A stretch of DNA of 64,000 nt. Origin: Olsenella_K sp051878835 (lineage in GTDB: Bacteria > Actinomycetota > Coriobacteriia > Coriobacteriales > Atopobiaceae). Position numbers and translations under genes: made by a program. The notes under the pieces were generated by a model. It did not search any database. It was given only the letters and a program-made list of their open reading frames with translations, and was not told the origin of the DNA. Location of the stretch: contig JBJEKW010000095.1 in assembly GCA_051878835.1 (NCBI GenBank), forward strand, positions 31,081 through 95,080. Direction: 5' to 3'. Positions 44,407 to 52,034 of this stretch are shown one piece after another (the first letter of the stretch is position 1; every line of letters begins with the position of its first letter).

Positions 44407-44958
44407 CTAGATCTCCAGCAACCTGCCCAGACTCTGGCGCACGAAGCGCTGCGCCAGCGAGCCCGGCAGCATGGCCTCCACCAGCTGGTCCACGTCCACC
44501 CAGCGCCAGGCGTCCACCTCGCGGTCGGGTCGGACCTCCGCGTTGGCGGCGTGACACACGAAGTTCACCATCAGCGTGTTCGACGGCGCATAGAAGCTGC
44601 TGGCGTTGAACTGCACCGAGCTCAGCTGGAGCCCAACCTCCTCGCCGACCTCGCGGCGCACGGTCTGCTCCAGGTCCTCGCCCTGGCTGACGTAGCCTGC
44701 CACCAGGATGCCCTTCTTGCCATACTGGTCTATCAGAAGGACGTGCTGGCCGTCGGGGTGCACCACGATCATGGAGCAGGCGGTCGAGAAGGACGGGTAG
44801 CGCCAGGTCTGGCAGGTGGGGCACCAAGGCCTGGGACCGTCCTCGGGCTGCTCCCTCAGGACCAGACGCGTCCCACAGCGCGGGCAAAACTCCTGGCTGA
44901 AGCGCTCGGGGATGGGGCTCGTACCCGGGGTCTGGCCCTTGGTCTTCTGGTCGTTCAT
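44407..44958 (-). CDS. Zinc-ribbon Nudix hydrolase (NudC-like)
   Basis: 183 residues. A zinc ribbon CPRCG-x17-CPTC at about residues 22-45 is followed by a Nudix domain whose box GYVSQGEDLEQTVRREVGEEVGL (about 88-110) fits GX5EX7REUXEEXGU exactly. The ribbon plus Nudix order is that of NADH pyrophosphatase NudC, which also removes NAD caps from RNA; the protein is shorter than E. coli NudC (257) and lacks its N-terminal domain. AAGGAGG lies 11 bases before the ATG at 44958. It is in the same direction as copA, with 116 bp between. Confidence 0.87.
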   Translation of the reverse strand: MNDQKTKGQTPGTSPIPERFSQEFCPRCGTRLVLREQPEDGPRPWCPTCQTWRYPSFSTACSMIVVHPDGQHVLLIDQYGKKGILVAGYVSQGEDLEQTVRREVGEEVGLQLSSVQFNASSFYAPSNTLMVNFVCHAANAEVRPDREVDAWRWVDVDQLVEAMLPGSLAQRFVRQSLGRLLEI

Positions 44959-45074
44959 CTGTGCCAAGCCTCCTTGGATGTCTGCGGCAGATGGCCTGCG
45001 TGGAATCTCATGAAAAGGGACGCCGCGCACCTGCGCGACGCCCCTCAATATTAGGCGCATGAATGCGAGTTGTG

Positions 45075-45287
45075 CTATGCCTCGACGGTAGCCTTGTAGC
45101 CGGCGTCCTCGACGGCCTTCACCAGGGCGTCGTTCTTCACCAGCAGGCCCGCGTCCAGCGTGGCCTCGCCCTTGTCCAGGGAGACCTTCACGTTCTTCAC
45201 GCCCTTCACGCCCTCCAGGGCCTGCGTCACATGGGCGACGCAGTGGTCGCACATCATACCCTCTACCTTGAGCTTCTTTTCCTTCAT
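45075..45287 (-). CDS. copZ: CopZ-like copper chaperone from an internal start in copA
   Basis: The last 70 codons of copA encode a complete HMA domain starting MKEKKLKVEGMMCDHCVAHV, the same length as free-standing CopZ. The internal ATG at 45287 is preceded by AAAGGAGGAGGA with seven bases to the ATG, a stronger ribosome site than that of most genes here; the codons making it lie in a hydrophilic linker (TKEEDSQ). I infer that a separate chaperone is translated in frame from the copA message. Production of a free protein is not proven by sequence. Confidence 0.6.
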   Translation of the reverse strand: MKEKKLKVEGMMCDHCVAHVTQALEGVKGVKNVKVSLDKGEATLDAGLLVKNDALVKAVEDAGYKATVEA

Positions 45288-47507
45288 CTGGGAATCCTCC
45301 TCCTTTGTCCGTGCGCCGTCAGACGCACCGTTAACAGATTCTATAGATGCATCCTCGACCACGGGAGCGGCCTTCGGTGCCACGTAGCCGCGCCTCTGCG
45401 TGCTGGGCTTCCAGGTCCTCAGACGCAGGGCGTTGCTGACCACGAACACGCTCGAGAAGCCCATCGCGGCCGCGCCGATCATCGGGTTCAGCGTGACGCC
45501 CAGCGGCGTCAGCACGCCCATGGCCACGGGGATGCAGATGACGTTGTAGAACAGCGCCCAGAACAGGTTCTGCTTGATGTTTCGCATGGTGGCGCGGGAC
45601 AGCTCGATGGCGGTGGCCACGTCGGCGGGGTCGGAGTGCATCAGCACGATGTCTGCCGAGCCGATGGCGACGTCGGTGCCGGCACCGATAGCGATGCCCA
45701 CGTTTGCCCTGGCCAGGGCAGGTGCGTCGTTGATGCCGTCGCCCACCATGGCCACTCGCTCGCCGGCGTCCTGCAGCTGGCGGACCTTCTGCTCCTTCTG
45801 GTCGGGGAGCACGCCGGCGATGACCTGGTCCACGCCCACCTGGCGGCCGACCGCCTGCGCGGTCTTTGCCTGGTCGCCGGTCAGCAGCAACGTCTTCACG
45901 CCCAGGGCTTGCAGGCGGGCGACCGCCTCGGCGCTGGTGGGCTTCACGACGTCGGCCACGCCCAGAAGGCCTGCCACGCGACCGTCCACGCTGAAGTACA
46001 GGGGCGTCTTTGCCTGGCCGGCCAGCTGGTCGGCCTCGCCCTGGAAGGCGCTCACGTCCACGCTATGCTGTCCCATCAGGCGGGCGTTGCCTGCCAGCAC
46101 CCGATGCCCGGACACCACGCCCGAAAGGCCGCCGCCAGCGATCTGCTGGAAGTCATCCACCGCGCGGTCCGCGTTGGCGCCCTTGTCCTGGGCGTAGTCG
46201 CACACAGCCTGGGCCAGCGGGTGCTCGCTCTTCTGCTCCAGGACGTTAGCCAGCTCCAGGAACTCGTCCGCGTCGACGCCGGATGCCAGCTTGACGTCGG
46301 TCACGCGGGGCTTGCCCTCGGTGACGGTGCCGGTCTTGTCCATGACAACGGTGGTGATGCCGCACGCGGTCTCCAGCGACTCGGCGTCCTTGATCAGGAT
46401 GCCGTTGGCGGCACCGCGGCCCGTGCCCACCATGATAGCGGTGGGGGTTGCCAGGCCAAGGGCGCACGGGCAGCTGATCACGAGCACGCTGATGGCGTGC
46501 GTCAGGGCGGTTGCCACGTCGCCCTGCGCCAGAAACGCCAGCCATGCCACCAGGGTTGCGGCAGCTATGGCCAGGACCACCGGCACGAATACGCCAGCGA
46601 TGCGGTCTGCCTGGCGCTCGATGGGCGCCTTCGAGCTGGTGGCCTCGTCCACCAGCTTGATGATGCGGGCCAGGGCGGTGTCGTCGCCGACGGCCTTGGC
46701 CTCCATGGCGAACCAGCCGCGGTTCGAGATGGTGGCGCCGGTAACGGTGTCACCCGCCACCTTCTGCACGGGCACGGGCTCGCCGGTGATGGCGGACTCG
46801 TCCACCAGGGCCTCGCCGTCCACGACGACGCCGTCCACGGGCACGGACTCGCCGGCACGCACGATGACGCGGTCNNNNNNNNNNNNNNNNNNNNNNNNNN
46901 NNNNNNNNNNNNNNNNNNNNNNNNNNNNNNNNNNNNNNNNNNNNNNNNNNNNNNNNNNNNNNNNNNNNNNNNNNATGAGCGAGTCCATGTTTGGCGCGCG
47001 GTGCCACAGCGTCTTGAAGCCGCTGATGAAGTAGTGACGGTTCACAAAGAGCACGGGAATGCACAGCAGCAGCTCGGTCAGCGCCAGGGCCATCATGCCC
47101 TGCATGCCGTCCAGGGCGGCCGGGAGGGGCCAGCCGAACATTGGCCCCATGGCCAGGTAGAACAGCGGCACGCTGAATACTATGGAAGCGATAAGCTGGC
47201 GCTTCTTTTGCTCAATCTGCGCATTCGCGTTCTTCTGGGCTGCGTTCTCGGCGTCGGCGATGCTGTGAGTGCTGCCTCCCGCCGTGGCCGCCGCCGGGGT
47301 GCGCGGCTGTGCGCCGTAGCCCGCGCGGTCGATGGCCTTGCAGACGGCGTCCACCGTCTGGGGCTTTCCGTCAAACTCGAGCTCCATCGAATTCTTCAGC
47401 AGGTTCACGTTCGCCGACGTGACGCCGGCGACGCCTGCCGCAGCCTTCTGCACGTGCGCCTGGCAGGCTGCGCAGGTCATGCCCGTGATATCGAAGGTCT
47501 CCTTCAC
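45075..47507 (-). CDS. copA: Copper-exporting P1B-type ATPase (assembly gap inside)
   Basis: Copper-transporting ATPase interrupted by 100 Ns at 46875-46974. An N-terminal HMA domain has GMTCAACQAH at residues 9-18; the first two membrane helices precede the gap; afterwards come the TGE actuator (SAITGEPVPV), the CPC motif VISCPCALGLATP, the phosphorylated Asp in MDKTGTVTEGKPR, and GDGINDAPALARANVGIAIG. A second HMA domain with GMMCDHC lies at the C terminus. Families normally have about 90-110 residues where only 33 fit the N run, so real sequence is missing; reading frame is the same on both sides. GTG start at 47507 with AGGAGG upstream. It follows csoR by 88 bp. Confidence 0.93.
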   Translation of the reverse strand: MKETFDITGMTCAACQAHVQKAAAGVAGVTSANVNLLKNSMELEFDGKPQTVDAVCKAIDRAGYGAQPRTPAAATAGGSTHSIADAENAAQKNANAQIEQKKRQLIASIVFSVPLFYLAMGPMFGWPLPAALDGMQGMMALALTELLLCIPVLFVNRHYFISGFKTLWHRAPNMDSLXXXXXXXXXXXXXXXXXXXXXXXXXXXXXXXXXXDRVIVRAGESVPVDGVVVDGEALVDESAITGEPVPVQKVAGDTVTGATISNRGWFAMEAKAVGDDTALARIIKLVDEATSSKAPIERQADRIAGVFVPVVLAIAAATLVAWLAFLAQGDVATALTHAISVLVISCPCALGLATPTAIMVGTGRGAANGILIKDAESLETACGITTVVMDKTGTVTEGKPRVTDVKLASGVDADEFLELANVLEQKSEHPLAQAVCDYAQDKGANADRAVDDFQQIAGGGLSGVVSGHRVLAGNARLMGQHSVDVSAFQGEADQLAGQAKTPLYFSVDGRVAGLLGVADVVKPTSAEAVARLQALGVKTLLLTGDQAKTAQAVGRQVGVDQVIAGVLPDQKEQKVRQLQDAGERVAMVGDGINDAPALARANVGIAIGAGTDVAIGSADIVLMHSDPADVATAIELSRATMRNIKQNLFWALFYNVICIPVAMGVLTPLGVTLNPMIGAAAMGFSSVFVVSNALRLRTWKPSTQRRGYVAPKAAPVVEDASIESVNGASDGARTKEEDSQMKEKKLKVEGMMCDHCVAHVTQALEGVKGVKNVKVSLDKGEATLDAGLLVKNDALVKAVEDAGYKATVEA
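46875..46974. other. Assembly gap (100 N) inside copA
   Basis: Exactly 100 Ns, a placeholder length. The true length should be one base more than a multiple of three, because both sides are in one frame with 100 Ns, and should be near 300 bp judging from CopA relatives. Confidence 0.95.
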
Positions 47508-47595
47508 TTGAATCCCCTTCCTCCTGGGTGCCAGAGTGGTACCGGTGGTGCTGGTATTACAGATGGCTTCGCCTTCGCGAAACCCGTCATGCCGC

Positions 47596-48057
47596 CTACA
47601 TGAACTTCTTGAACAGGCGCATGACCTCGTCGATGATCTCGGTGTCGCCCTTCTGGATCTCCTCGACGACGCAGGTCTCCAGGTGGTTCTGCATGACCTC
47701 GCGCGAGATGGCCTTCACGGCGCTCTCGACGGCGGCCAGCTGCGTCAGCACGTCGCCGCAGTAGCGGCCCTGCTCGATCATGGACTTGACGCCGTTCAGC
47801 TGCCCGATGGCGCGGTTGCAGCGCGTGATGAGCGCCTTCTGCAGCTGCGGCGAGCGCGGCGTGTTCTTCTCCTTGCCGGAGAGCCCGTCGGTGTAGACGG
47901 CCGTATCAGAAGCCGCCGTATCGCAAGAAGGGCAGGCCTGCTTCTGCTGAGCCGTGGCTTTCGTGGCCGTGGCTGTGGCTTTCGTGGCCGTGGCTGTGGC
48001 TTTCGTGGCCGTGGTTCCCGAAGCCTCAGCGGTGGTTTTCGAATTCTTCTGTGCCAT
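47596..48057 (-). CDS. csoR: Copper-sensing repressor CsoR with repetitive N-terminal extension
   Basis: 153-residue DUF156 regulator. The all-helical domain occupies about residues 68-153 (LITRCNRAIGQLNGVKSMIEQGRYCGDV ... MQNHLETCVVEEIQKGD), with the Cu(I) ligands Cys (RYCGD), His and Cys (NHLETC). CsoR releases DNA when copper binds. An extra N-terminal region of about 65 residues has three ATKATAT-type repeats coded by 3 x 21 bp, then CPSCDTAASD, which could be a further metal site. Two 17-bp operators lie upstream and one before the HMA gene at 17.4-17.8 kb. It is cotranscribed with copA. Confidence 0.93.
   Translation of the reverse strand: MAQKNSKTTAEASGTTATKATATATKATATATKATAQQKQACPSCDTAASDTAVYTDGLSGKEKNTPRSPQLQKALITRCNRAIGQLNGVKSMIEQGRYCGDVLTQLAAVESAVKAISREVMQNHLETCVVEEIQKGDTEIIDEVMRLFKKFM
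47954..48016. repeat. 3 x 21-bp tandem repeat within csoR
   Basis: GTGGCTTTCGTGGCCGTGGCT occurs at 47954, 47975 and 47996, the last copy with one change. It codes the Ala-Thr-Lys repeats of the CsoR N terminus and keeps frame. Confidence 0.95.
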
Positions 48058-48239
48058 AGCAGTCCCCTTTCGAAGTCATCCACGCGATGCCGGTGGCGCG
48101 TTGAGCAGGCACCCGCAGTGAGCTGCGCGAGAGCATCGGCATGCCGGCAGTGCGCCGTCCCGGCAGCGCGGTACGCTGGAGGCGCGCCATCCCGCCTATC
48201 GCGGCTAACCAGGCGCATCGCTTCCTCATCGACGCAGTA

Positions 48240-48268
48240 ACCATATACCCCCTATAGGTATTGGTCAA
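48240..48268 (-). promoter_or_regulatory. csoR-copA promoter with CsoR operator in the spacer
   Basis: On the minus strand TTGACC (48263-48268) and TATGGT (48240-48245) are 17 bp apart. The 17-bp operator ATACCCCCTATAGGTAT (48245-48261) fills the spacer, so bound CsoR would block RNA polymerase. Confidence 0.75.
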
Positions 48269-48287
48269 TCAATAAATTGCTGTTGTC

Positions 48288-48304
48288 ATACCTATGTGGG
48301 GTAT
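48288..48304. promoter_or_regulatory. Second CsoR-type operator upstream of csoR
   Basis: ATACCTATGTGGGGTAT, 17 bp, shares the ATACC-N7-GGTAT layout with the boxes at 48245-48261 and 17805-17821. It is centred 43 bp from the first csoR box, about four helical turns. Confidence 0.65.
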
Positions 48305-48429
48305 CTTCACATCTGCGTGCCAGCAGAAGCGGGCCATCGGTCCAGCAGGCCATCGCCCGAGCATGCCCCTTTCGTAGCTCCGACAAGGCGGGGCGGAATG
48401 TGCGGACTACGACCTGCCGCAGGAGCGGG

Positions 48430-48853
48430 CGTCCCAATCAGACGCAGACGCCCCAATCGATGTTTTAGCCACGGCATACTTGCGAAAATGCACCGATTGA
48501 GGCGTCCGCTGCACGTTAATGTCTCCAGATCAGGGCGTCAGACGCCCCGATCGGTCAATATCCGCACCCCAAACGCCCCAATCNNNNNNNNNNNNNNNNN
48601 NNNNNNNNNNNNNNNNNNNNNNNNNNNNNNNNNNNNNNNNNNNNNNNNNNNNNNNNNNNNNNNNNNNNNNNNNNNNNNNNNNNCGCCCCAATCCGGGTTT
48701 TCCCGAGCTCTGAGGAGCCAGCTGTAATGGGGCAAGCCTCTGACCTGCGGCTTTGTTAGAGGCACTCGATATAAATATCTAAATCGCACAGATTGGGGCG
48801 CCCCAATCTGTCGAAAAGCTCTGGTTATAGAAGGCTAACTCCAGATTGGGGCG
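48430..48853. repeat. Dispersed GCCCCAATC repeats and a perfect 22-bp palindrome
   Basis: CGCCCCAATC or its complement GATTGGGGCG, with variants, occurs at about 48431 (GTCCCAATC), 48448, 48493 (GATTGAGGCG), 48543 (GCCCCGATC), 48574, 48684, 48792, 48802 and 48844. At 48790-48811 two copies meet head to head as CAGATTGGGGCGCCCCAATCTG, a perfect palindrome. The 100-N gap is bordered on both sides by CGCCCCAATC. Confidence 0.8.
48584..48683. other. Assembly gap (100 N) inside the repeat field
   Basis: Exactly 100 Ns, flanked on each side by the same word CGCCCCAATC, which suggests the assembler failed in a repeat array of unknown length. Confidence 0.95.
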
Positions 48854-48925
48854 CCGGCTTTGCCAGGTCGGGGCGATGACCGGCTCCGCAAAACCCCTGG
48901 AGGGTATAGCAAGCCAGTCAGGGAG

Positions 48926-49061
48926 GTCCAATCTGTTAAGACGTCCTGTCCATCGGAACGTCCAACCTGTTGAGATGTCCTGTCAATCGGAACGCCCAAC
49001 CTGTTAAGACGCCCTGCCGATTGGAACGTCCAACTTGTCGGGAACGTCCTGTCCGCCGAGA
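48926..49061. repeat. Tandem repeat, 4 x 34 bp
   Basis: Units begin at 48926, 48960, 48994 and 49028. A typical unit starts GTCCAACCTGTTGAGATGTC and ends AATCGGAAC; copies one to three differ at several positions and the fourth is more diverged. A partial copy may follow to about 49078. It lies 50-200 bp past the sbcC stop. Confidence 0.9.
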
Positions 49062-49127
49062 CGTCCCTTCCATCGGGAATCTCGGGCCTGGCGGCGGATG
49101 GGTACGCCAGGCCCGACGTCCATTCCC

Positions 49128-52034
49128 CTACTCCGCCACCAGCGTGGCGGTGCTGCCCTCGGGGCTGCTGGCAACCTCGATCCTGCGATCGATGCGCTTC
49201 TCGAGCTCCTCAACGTGGCTGATGATGCCCACCAGGCAGTCGCCGGACGCCAGCTCGGACAGCACGCGCATGACAAGCTCCAACGACTCAGGGTCCAGCG
49301 TGCCGAATCCCTCGTCGATGAACACCGTGTCCAGGTGCATGCCGCCAGCCTGCTGCTGCGCGTAGTCCGAAAGACCCAGCGCCAGCGACAGGGAAGCCTC
49401 GAACGTCTCGCCACCCGAGAGCGACGAGACGGGACGGCGCTTCCCCGTGGCATAGTCCATCACGTCCAGCGAGAGGCCCTGCTTGCCGGCACCGCCACCC
49501 TCGGAGTTGCGCAGAAGCGTGTAGTGCCCGTTGCTCATGACCGACAGGCGCTTGTTCGCGCAGGTGATGACCTGGTCGAAGTAGAAGCCCAGCACGTAGC
49601 GCTCGAACGAGACGCGGTTCGTGCCCACGGTGGTGCCCCGCGCGATGCGCGCCACCGAGTTGGCTGCCTCGCACGCGCGCTCCAGCGCGGGCAGCTTCTT
49701 TGCGCTTTGGGCCATCTGCTCGCGAGTGGTCGCGTTCTTCTCGACCAGGAGGTCGGCATGGCGTTGGGCCTTCTGGGCCTCGGCCAGCTGGGACTGGGCA
49801 ATCATCAGGCTCTTCCTGGCCTTTTTCGGATCGGGGTCAGGGCCGTCCTCGGCAACGCCCAGCTGCTGCAGCCGCGCCTGACGCTCTTCCAGGGTAGAGC
49901 TGCACGACGCCACCGCCGCCACGGCCGCGTCATGGGCCGAATGGGCCTTGTCCAGGGCAGCCTCCAGCTCCTGCCGCTGGGAGCGCGCCTGCTCGACGGC
50001 CTCGGACGCCTCCTGCTTTGACGAGAAGTGCAGGGACTCTCGCAGCGCGTCCAGGTGCGCCTGCGCGGCAGCCAGGTCCTTTGCGGCAGATTGAGCCTCC
50101 AGCACGAGGGACTCCTTCCGCTGCTGCAGCTGCTGCAGGGTCTGCTGCGCCTGATCGACCTCCTTCTGCAGCTGGGCGCACTCGTCCAGCATCTGCTGCA
50201 GGGTCTGGATGCGCGTGCGGTGGCGCTGGATCTGCAGGTCAAGCCCCTCGGTCAGCTTCTGCAGGCGCGATGCCAAGGCCAGGAGCGCATGCTTGCCGGT
50301 GCCTTCTGCGGCGGCTTCAGCGACGTCCGCGGCCTGCGCACCGCCCGCGGACGTCGCATCGGAGCTGCCGACACCCGACCCCAGGTTCAAGGCCACGTCC
50401 TCGCCCAGAGCCTGGGCGGCGCTTTCTGCCAGCGCCTTTGAGCGCTGCCCCAGCTGGGCCGATATGCTCTCGTAGCGACGTTCGCATGCGCGCTGCTGGC
50501 GCTCGGCCTCGGACTGCATCTGTCGATTCTTCTCCAGCTGGTCCGGGTCCACCTTCACGGTGGCGGCGGGCGCCGGATGCGGGTGCAAGGTGGATCCGCA
50601 CACGGGGCAGGGCTCGCCGTCGCGCAGCCGGGCCGACAGGAACCCCGCGTCGTTTGCCACCAGGGCATCAAAGACCAGGTCGGCTGCCTCGCGCGCGCTC
50701 TGCGCCGCAGCGCGGGCCTTCAGCGCCACCTGCGCCGCGTCGTCCAGCTGGTCGCACGCGGCGGCCAGCTCCTGGGCCTCGCTCGTAAGTCCGGCGGATT
50801 CCTCGCGACGCTCCTCCAGCTGGCGCAGCTCGGACTTTGCGCGCTCCAAAAGCACCGGCGTGGTGCTGGCGGAGTCTATGCGCGCGGTCTTCTGGGCCAC
50901 ATCGTGCTCCAGCTGGTCGCAGCGCTGCTGGACCTTCTGCTGCTGCGCCTCGGCCTGCGTCTGCCTGCCTTGGGCGTCGCCGGCCTTGCGCTGCCAGGAG
51001 TCCAGCTCGTCGTAGCGCTCCAGCGAGCGCGACAGCTGGTCCTCGCGCGCCACGAGCGCGCTGTGGCGCTCCTGGTACGCGGCGTCCGCCTGCGTCAGCG
51101 AATCCTCGGCCTCCGACTGCGTGCGCTGCGCCTGCCCCAGTGCGGAGCGCGCCTGACGCAGCTGCTCCAGCGCCTGGGCGGCCTCGGTCAGTCGCGACAG
51201 CTCGGCCTGCGCCGTGTCGAGCGACTCCTTCGCCTGGGACACGCGCTCGTCTGCGTCGCTGCGCTGGGCGCGCTGCGTCTGCAGCAGCGAGTCCACGGCC
51301 TTCAGGCAGTCGTCCGCCGCCAGCGCGGGCTCCGGCGCGGACAGCGCCTCGAACTCGTGCAGGCCGTCCGCACCAGACAGGTCCAGCCTCTGGACAGCCG
51401 CCTGGAACTCGTGCCGCTCGGAGTCCAGCTGTGCCTGGGCATCGCGGGAGCGCTCCGCGAGCACGTCAGCAAAGCGCTGCAAGTCCTGCGTGCCAAAGAT
51501 TTTCCGCAGGACCTCCTCGCGCATGCCGGGCTCCGCGCACAGAAGGTCGCGAAACGCGCCCTGGGCAATCATGGTGACCTGCCTGAACTGCGGGTACGTC
51601 AGTCCCAGCAAATCCCCCACGCACTCGTTCACCTGGTTGGTGTTCGATGCCAGGACCTCGTCTCCGCAGCTGAGCACAGCCGACGCCGCATGCCTGGACA
51701 GGGCGGAGGAACCCGCCGCCCCCTTGCGCTTGCGCGCCAGGTCCTGCTGCGGCTCGCGCTGCACCACGTACGTGCGGCCCGCGTGTTCGAAGGTCAGCGT
51801 GACCTGCGTCGGCACGTCGGGCGTGGCGAAGTCGCTGCGAAGCGTGCGCACGTCTCGGTCGCCCGACGCGCGGCCAAACAGCGCGTAGGCGATGGCATCG
51901 AACAGCATGGTCTTTCCCGAGCCCGTGTCGCCATAGATGAGGTACAGGCCGTGGTCGCCGAAGCGACTGAAGTCCAAGTCGACCTCACCCGCATACGGGC
52001 CGAACGCCGTCATCTGTAGTCGCAGTGGCCTCAT
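49128..52034 (-). CDS. sbcC: SbcC, exonuclease subunit (SMC-like ATPase)
   Basis: 968-residue ATPase partner of SbcD, which together open and degrade hairpins and DNA ends. The N terminus has MRPLRLQMTAFGPYAGEVDLDF and Walker A GDTGSGKTMLFDAIAYALFG near residues 35-54. Two long Gln/Ala/Glu-rich coiled coils flank the zinc hook CPVCG at about residue 475. The C-terminal half of the ATPase has LSGGETFEASLSLALGLSDY, Walker B DTVFIDEGFGTLD and GIISHVEEL. Its ATG overlaps the sbcD TGA (ATGA), so the two are translationally coupled. The operon is flanked by palindromic repeats on both sides. Confidence 0.96.
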   Translation of the reverse strand: MRPLRLQMTAFGPYAGEVDLDFSRFGDHGLYLIYGDTGSGKTMLFDAIAYALFGRASGDRDVRTLRSDFATPDVPTQVTLTFEHAGRTYVVQREPQQDLARKRKGAAGSSALSRHAASAVLSCGDEVLASNTNQVNECVGDLLGLTYPQFRQVTMIAQGAFRDLLCAEPGMREEVLRKIFGTQDLQRFADVLAERSRDAQAQLDSERHEFQAAVQRLDLSGADGLHEFEALSAPEPALAADDCLKAVDSLLQTQRAQRSDADERVSQAKESLDTAQAELSRLTEAAQALEQLRQARSALGQAQRTQSEAEDSLTQADAAYQERHSALVAREDQLSRSLERYDELDSWQRKAGDAQGRQTQAEAQQQKVQQRCDQLEHDVAQKTARIDSASTTPVLLERAKSELRQLEERREESAGLTSEAQELAAACDQLDDAAQVALKARAAAQSAREAADLVFDALVANDAGFLSARLRDGEPCPVCGSTLHPHPAPAATVKVDPDQLEKNRQMQSEAERQQRACERRYESISAQLGQRSKALAESAAQALGEDVALNLGSGVGSSDATSAGGAQAADVAEAAAEGTGKHALLALASRLQKLTEGLDLQIQRHRTRIQTLQQMLDECAQLQKEVDQAQQTLQQLQQRKESLVLEAQSAAKDLAAAQAHLDALRESLHFSSKQEASEAVEQARSQRQELEAALDKAHSAHDAAVAAVASCSSTLEERQARLQQLGVAEDGPDPDPKKARKSLMIAQSQLAEAQKAQRHADLLVEKNATTREQMAQSAKKLPALERACEAANSVARIARGTTVGTNRVSFERYVLGFYFDQVITCANKRLSVMSNGHYTLLRNSEGGGAGKQGLSLDVMDYATGKRRPVSSLSGGETFEASLSLALGLSDYAQQQAGGMHLDTVFIDEGFGTLDPESLELVMRVLSELASGDCLVGIISHVEELEKRIDRRIEVASSPEGSTATLVAE

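Larger units (their letters stand above)
48305..49127. other. Gene-free repeat field between csoR and sbcC
   Basis: About 820 bp including an assembly gap. It holds multiple CGCCCCAATC-type words, one perfect 22-bp palindrome and a 4 x 34-bp tandem repeat (listed separately). I see no gene; open frames crossing the gap are artefacts of the N run. Confidence 0.75.

Noticed and set aside
45075..47507. copA as a frameshifted pseudogene
   Set aside because: Both sides of the N run are in one frame with all catalytic motifs present; the defect is an assembly gap.
48026..48268. 80-codon minus-strand frame overlapping the csoR start
   Set aside because: It begins within the csoR promoter, overlaps csoR in another frame and has no recognisable domain.
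48296..48789. Open frames crossing the N run between csoR and sbcC
   Set aside because: They exist only because the N run contains no stop codons, and the flanks are repeats.
48926..49061. CRISPR repeats of 34 bp
   Set aside because: Units are directly contiguous without spacers, so this is a simple tandem repeat.
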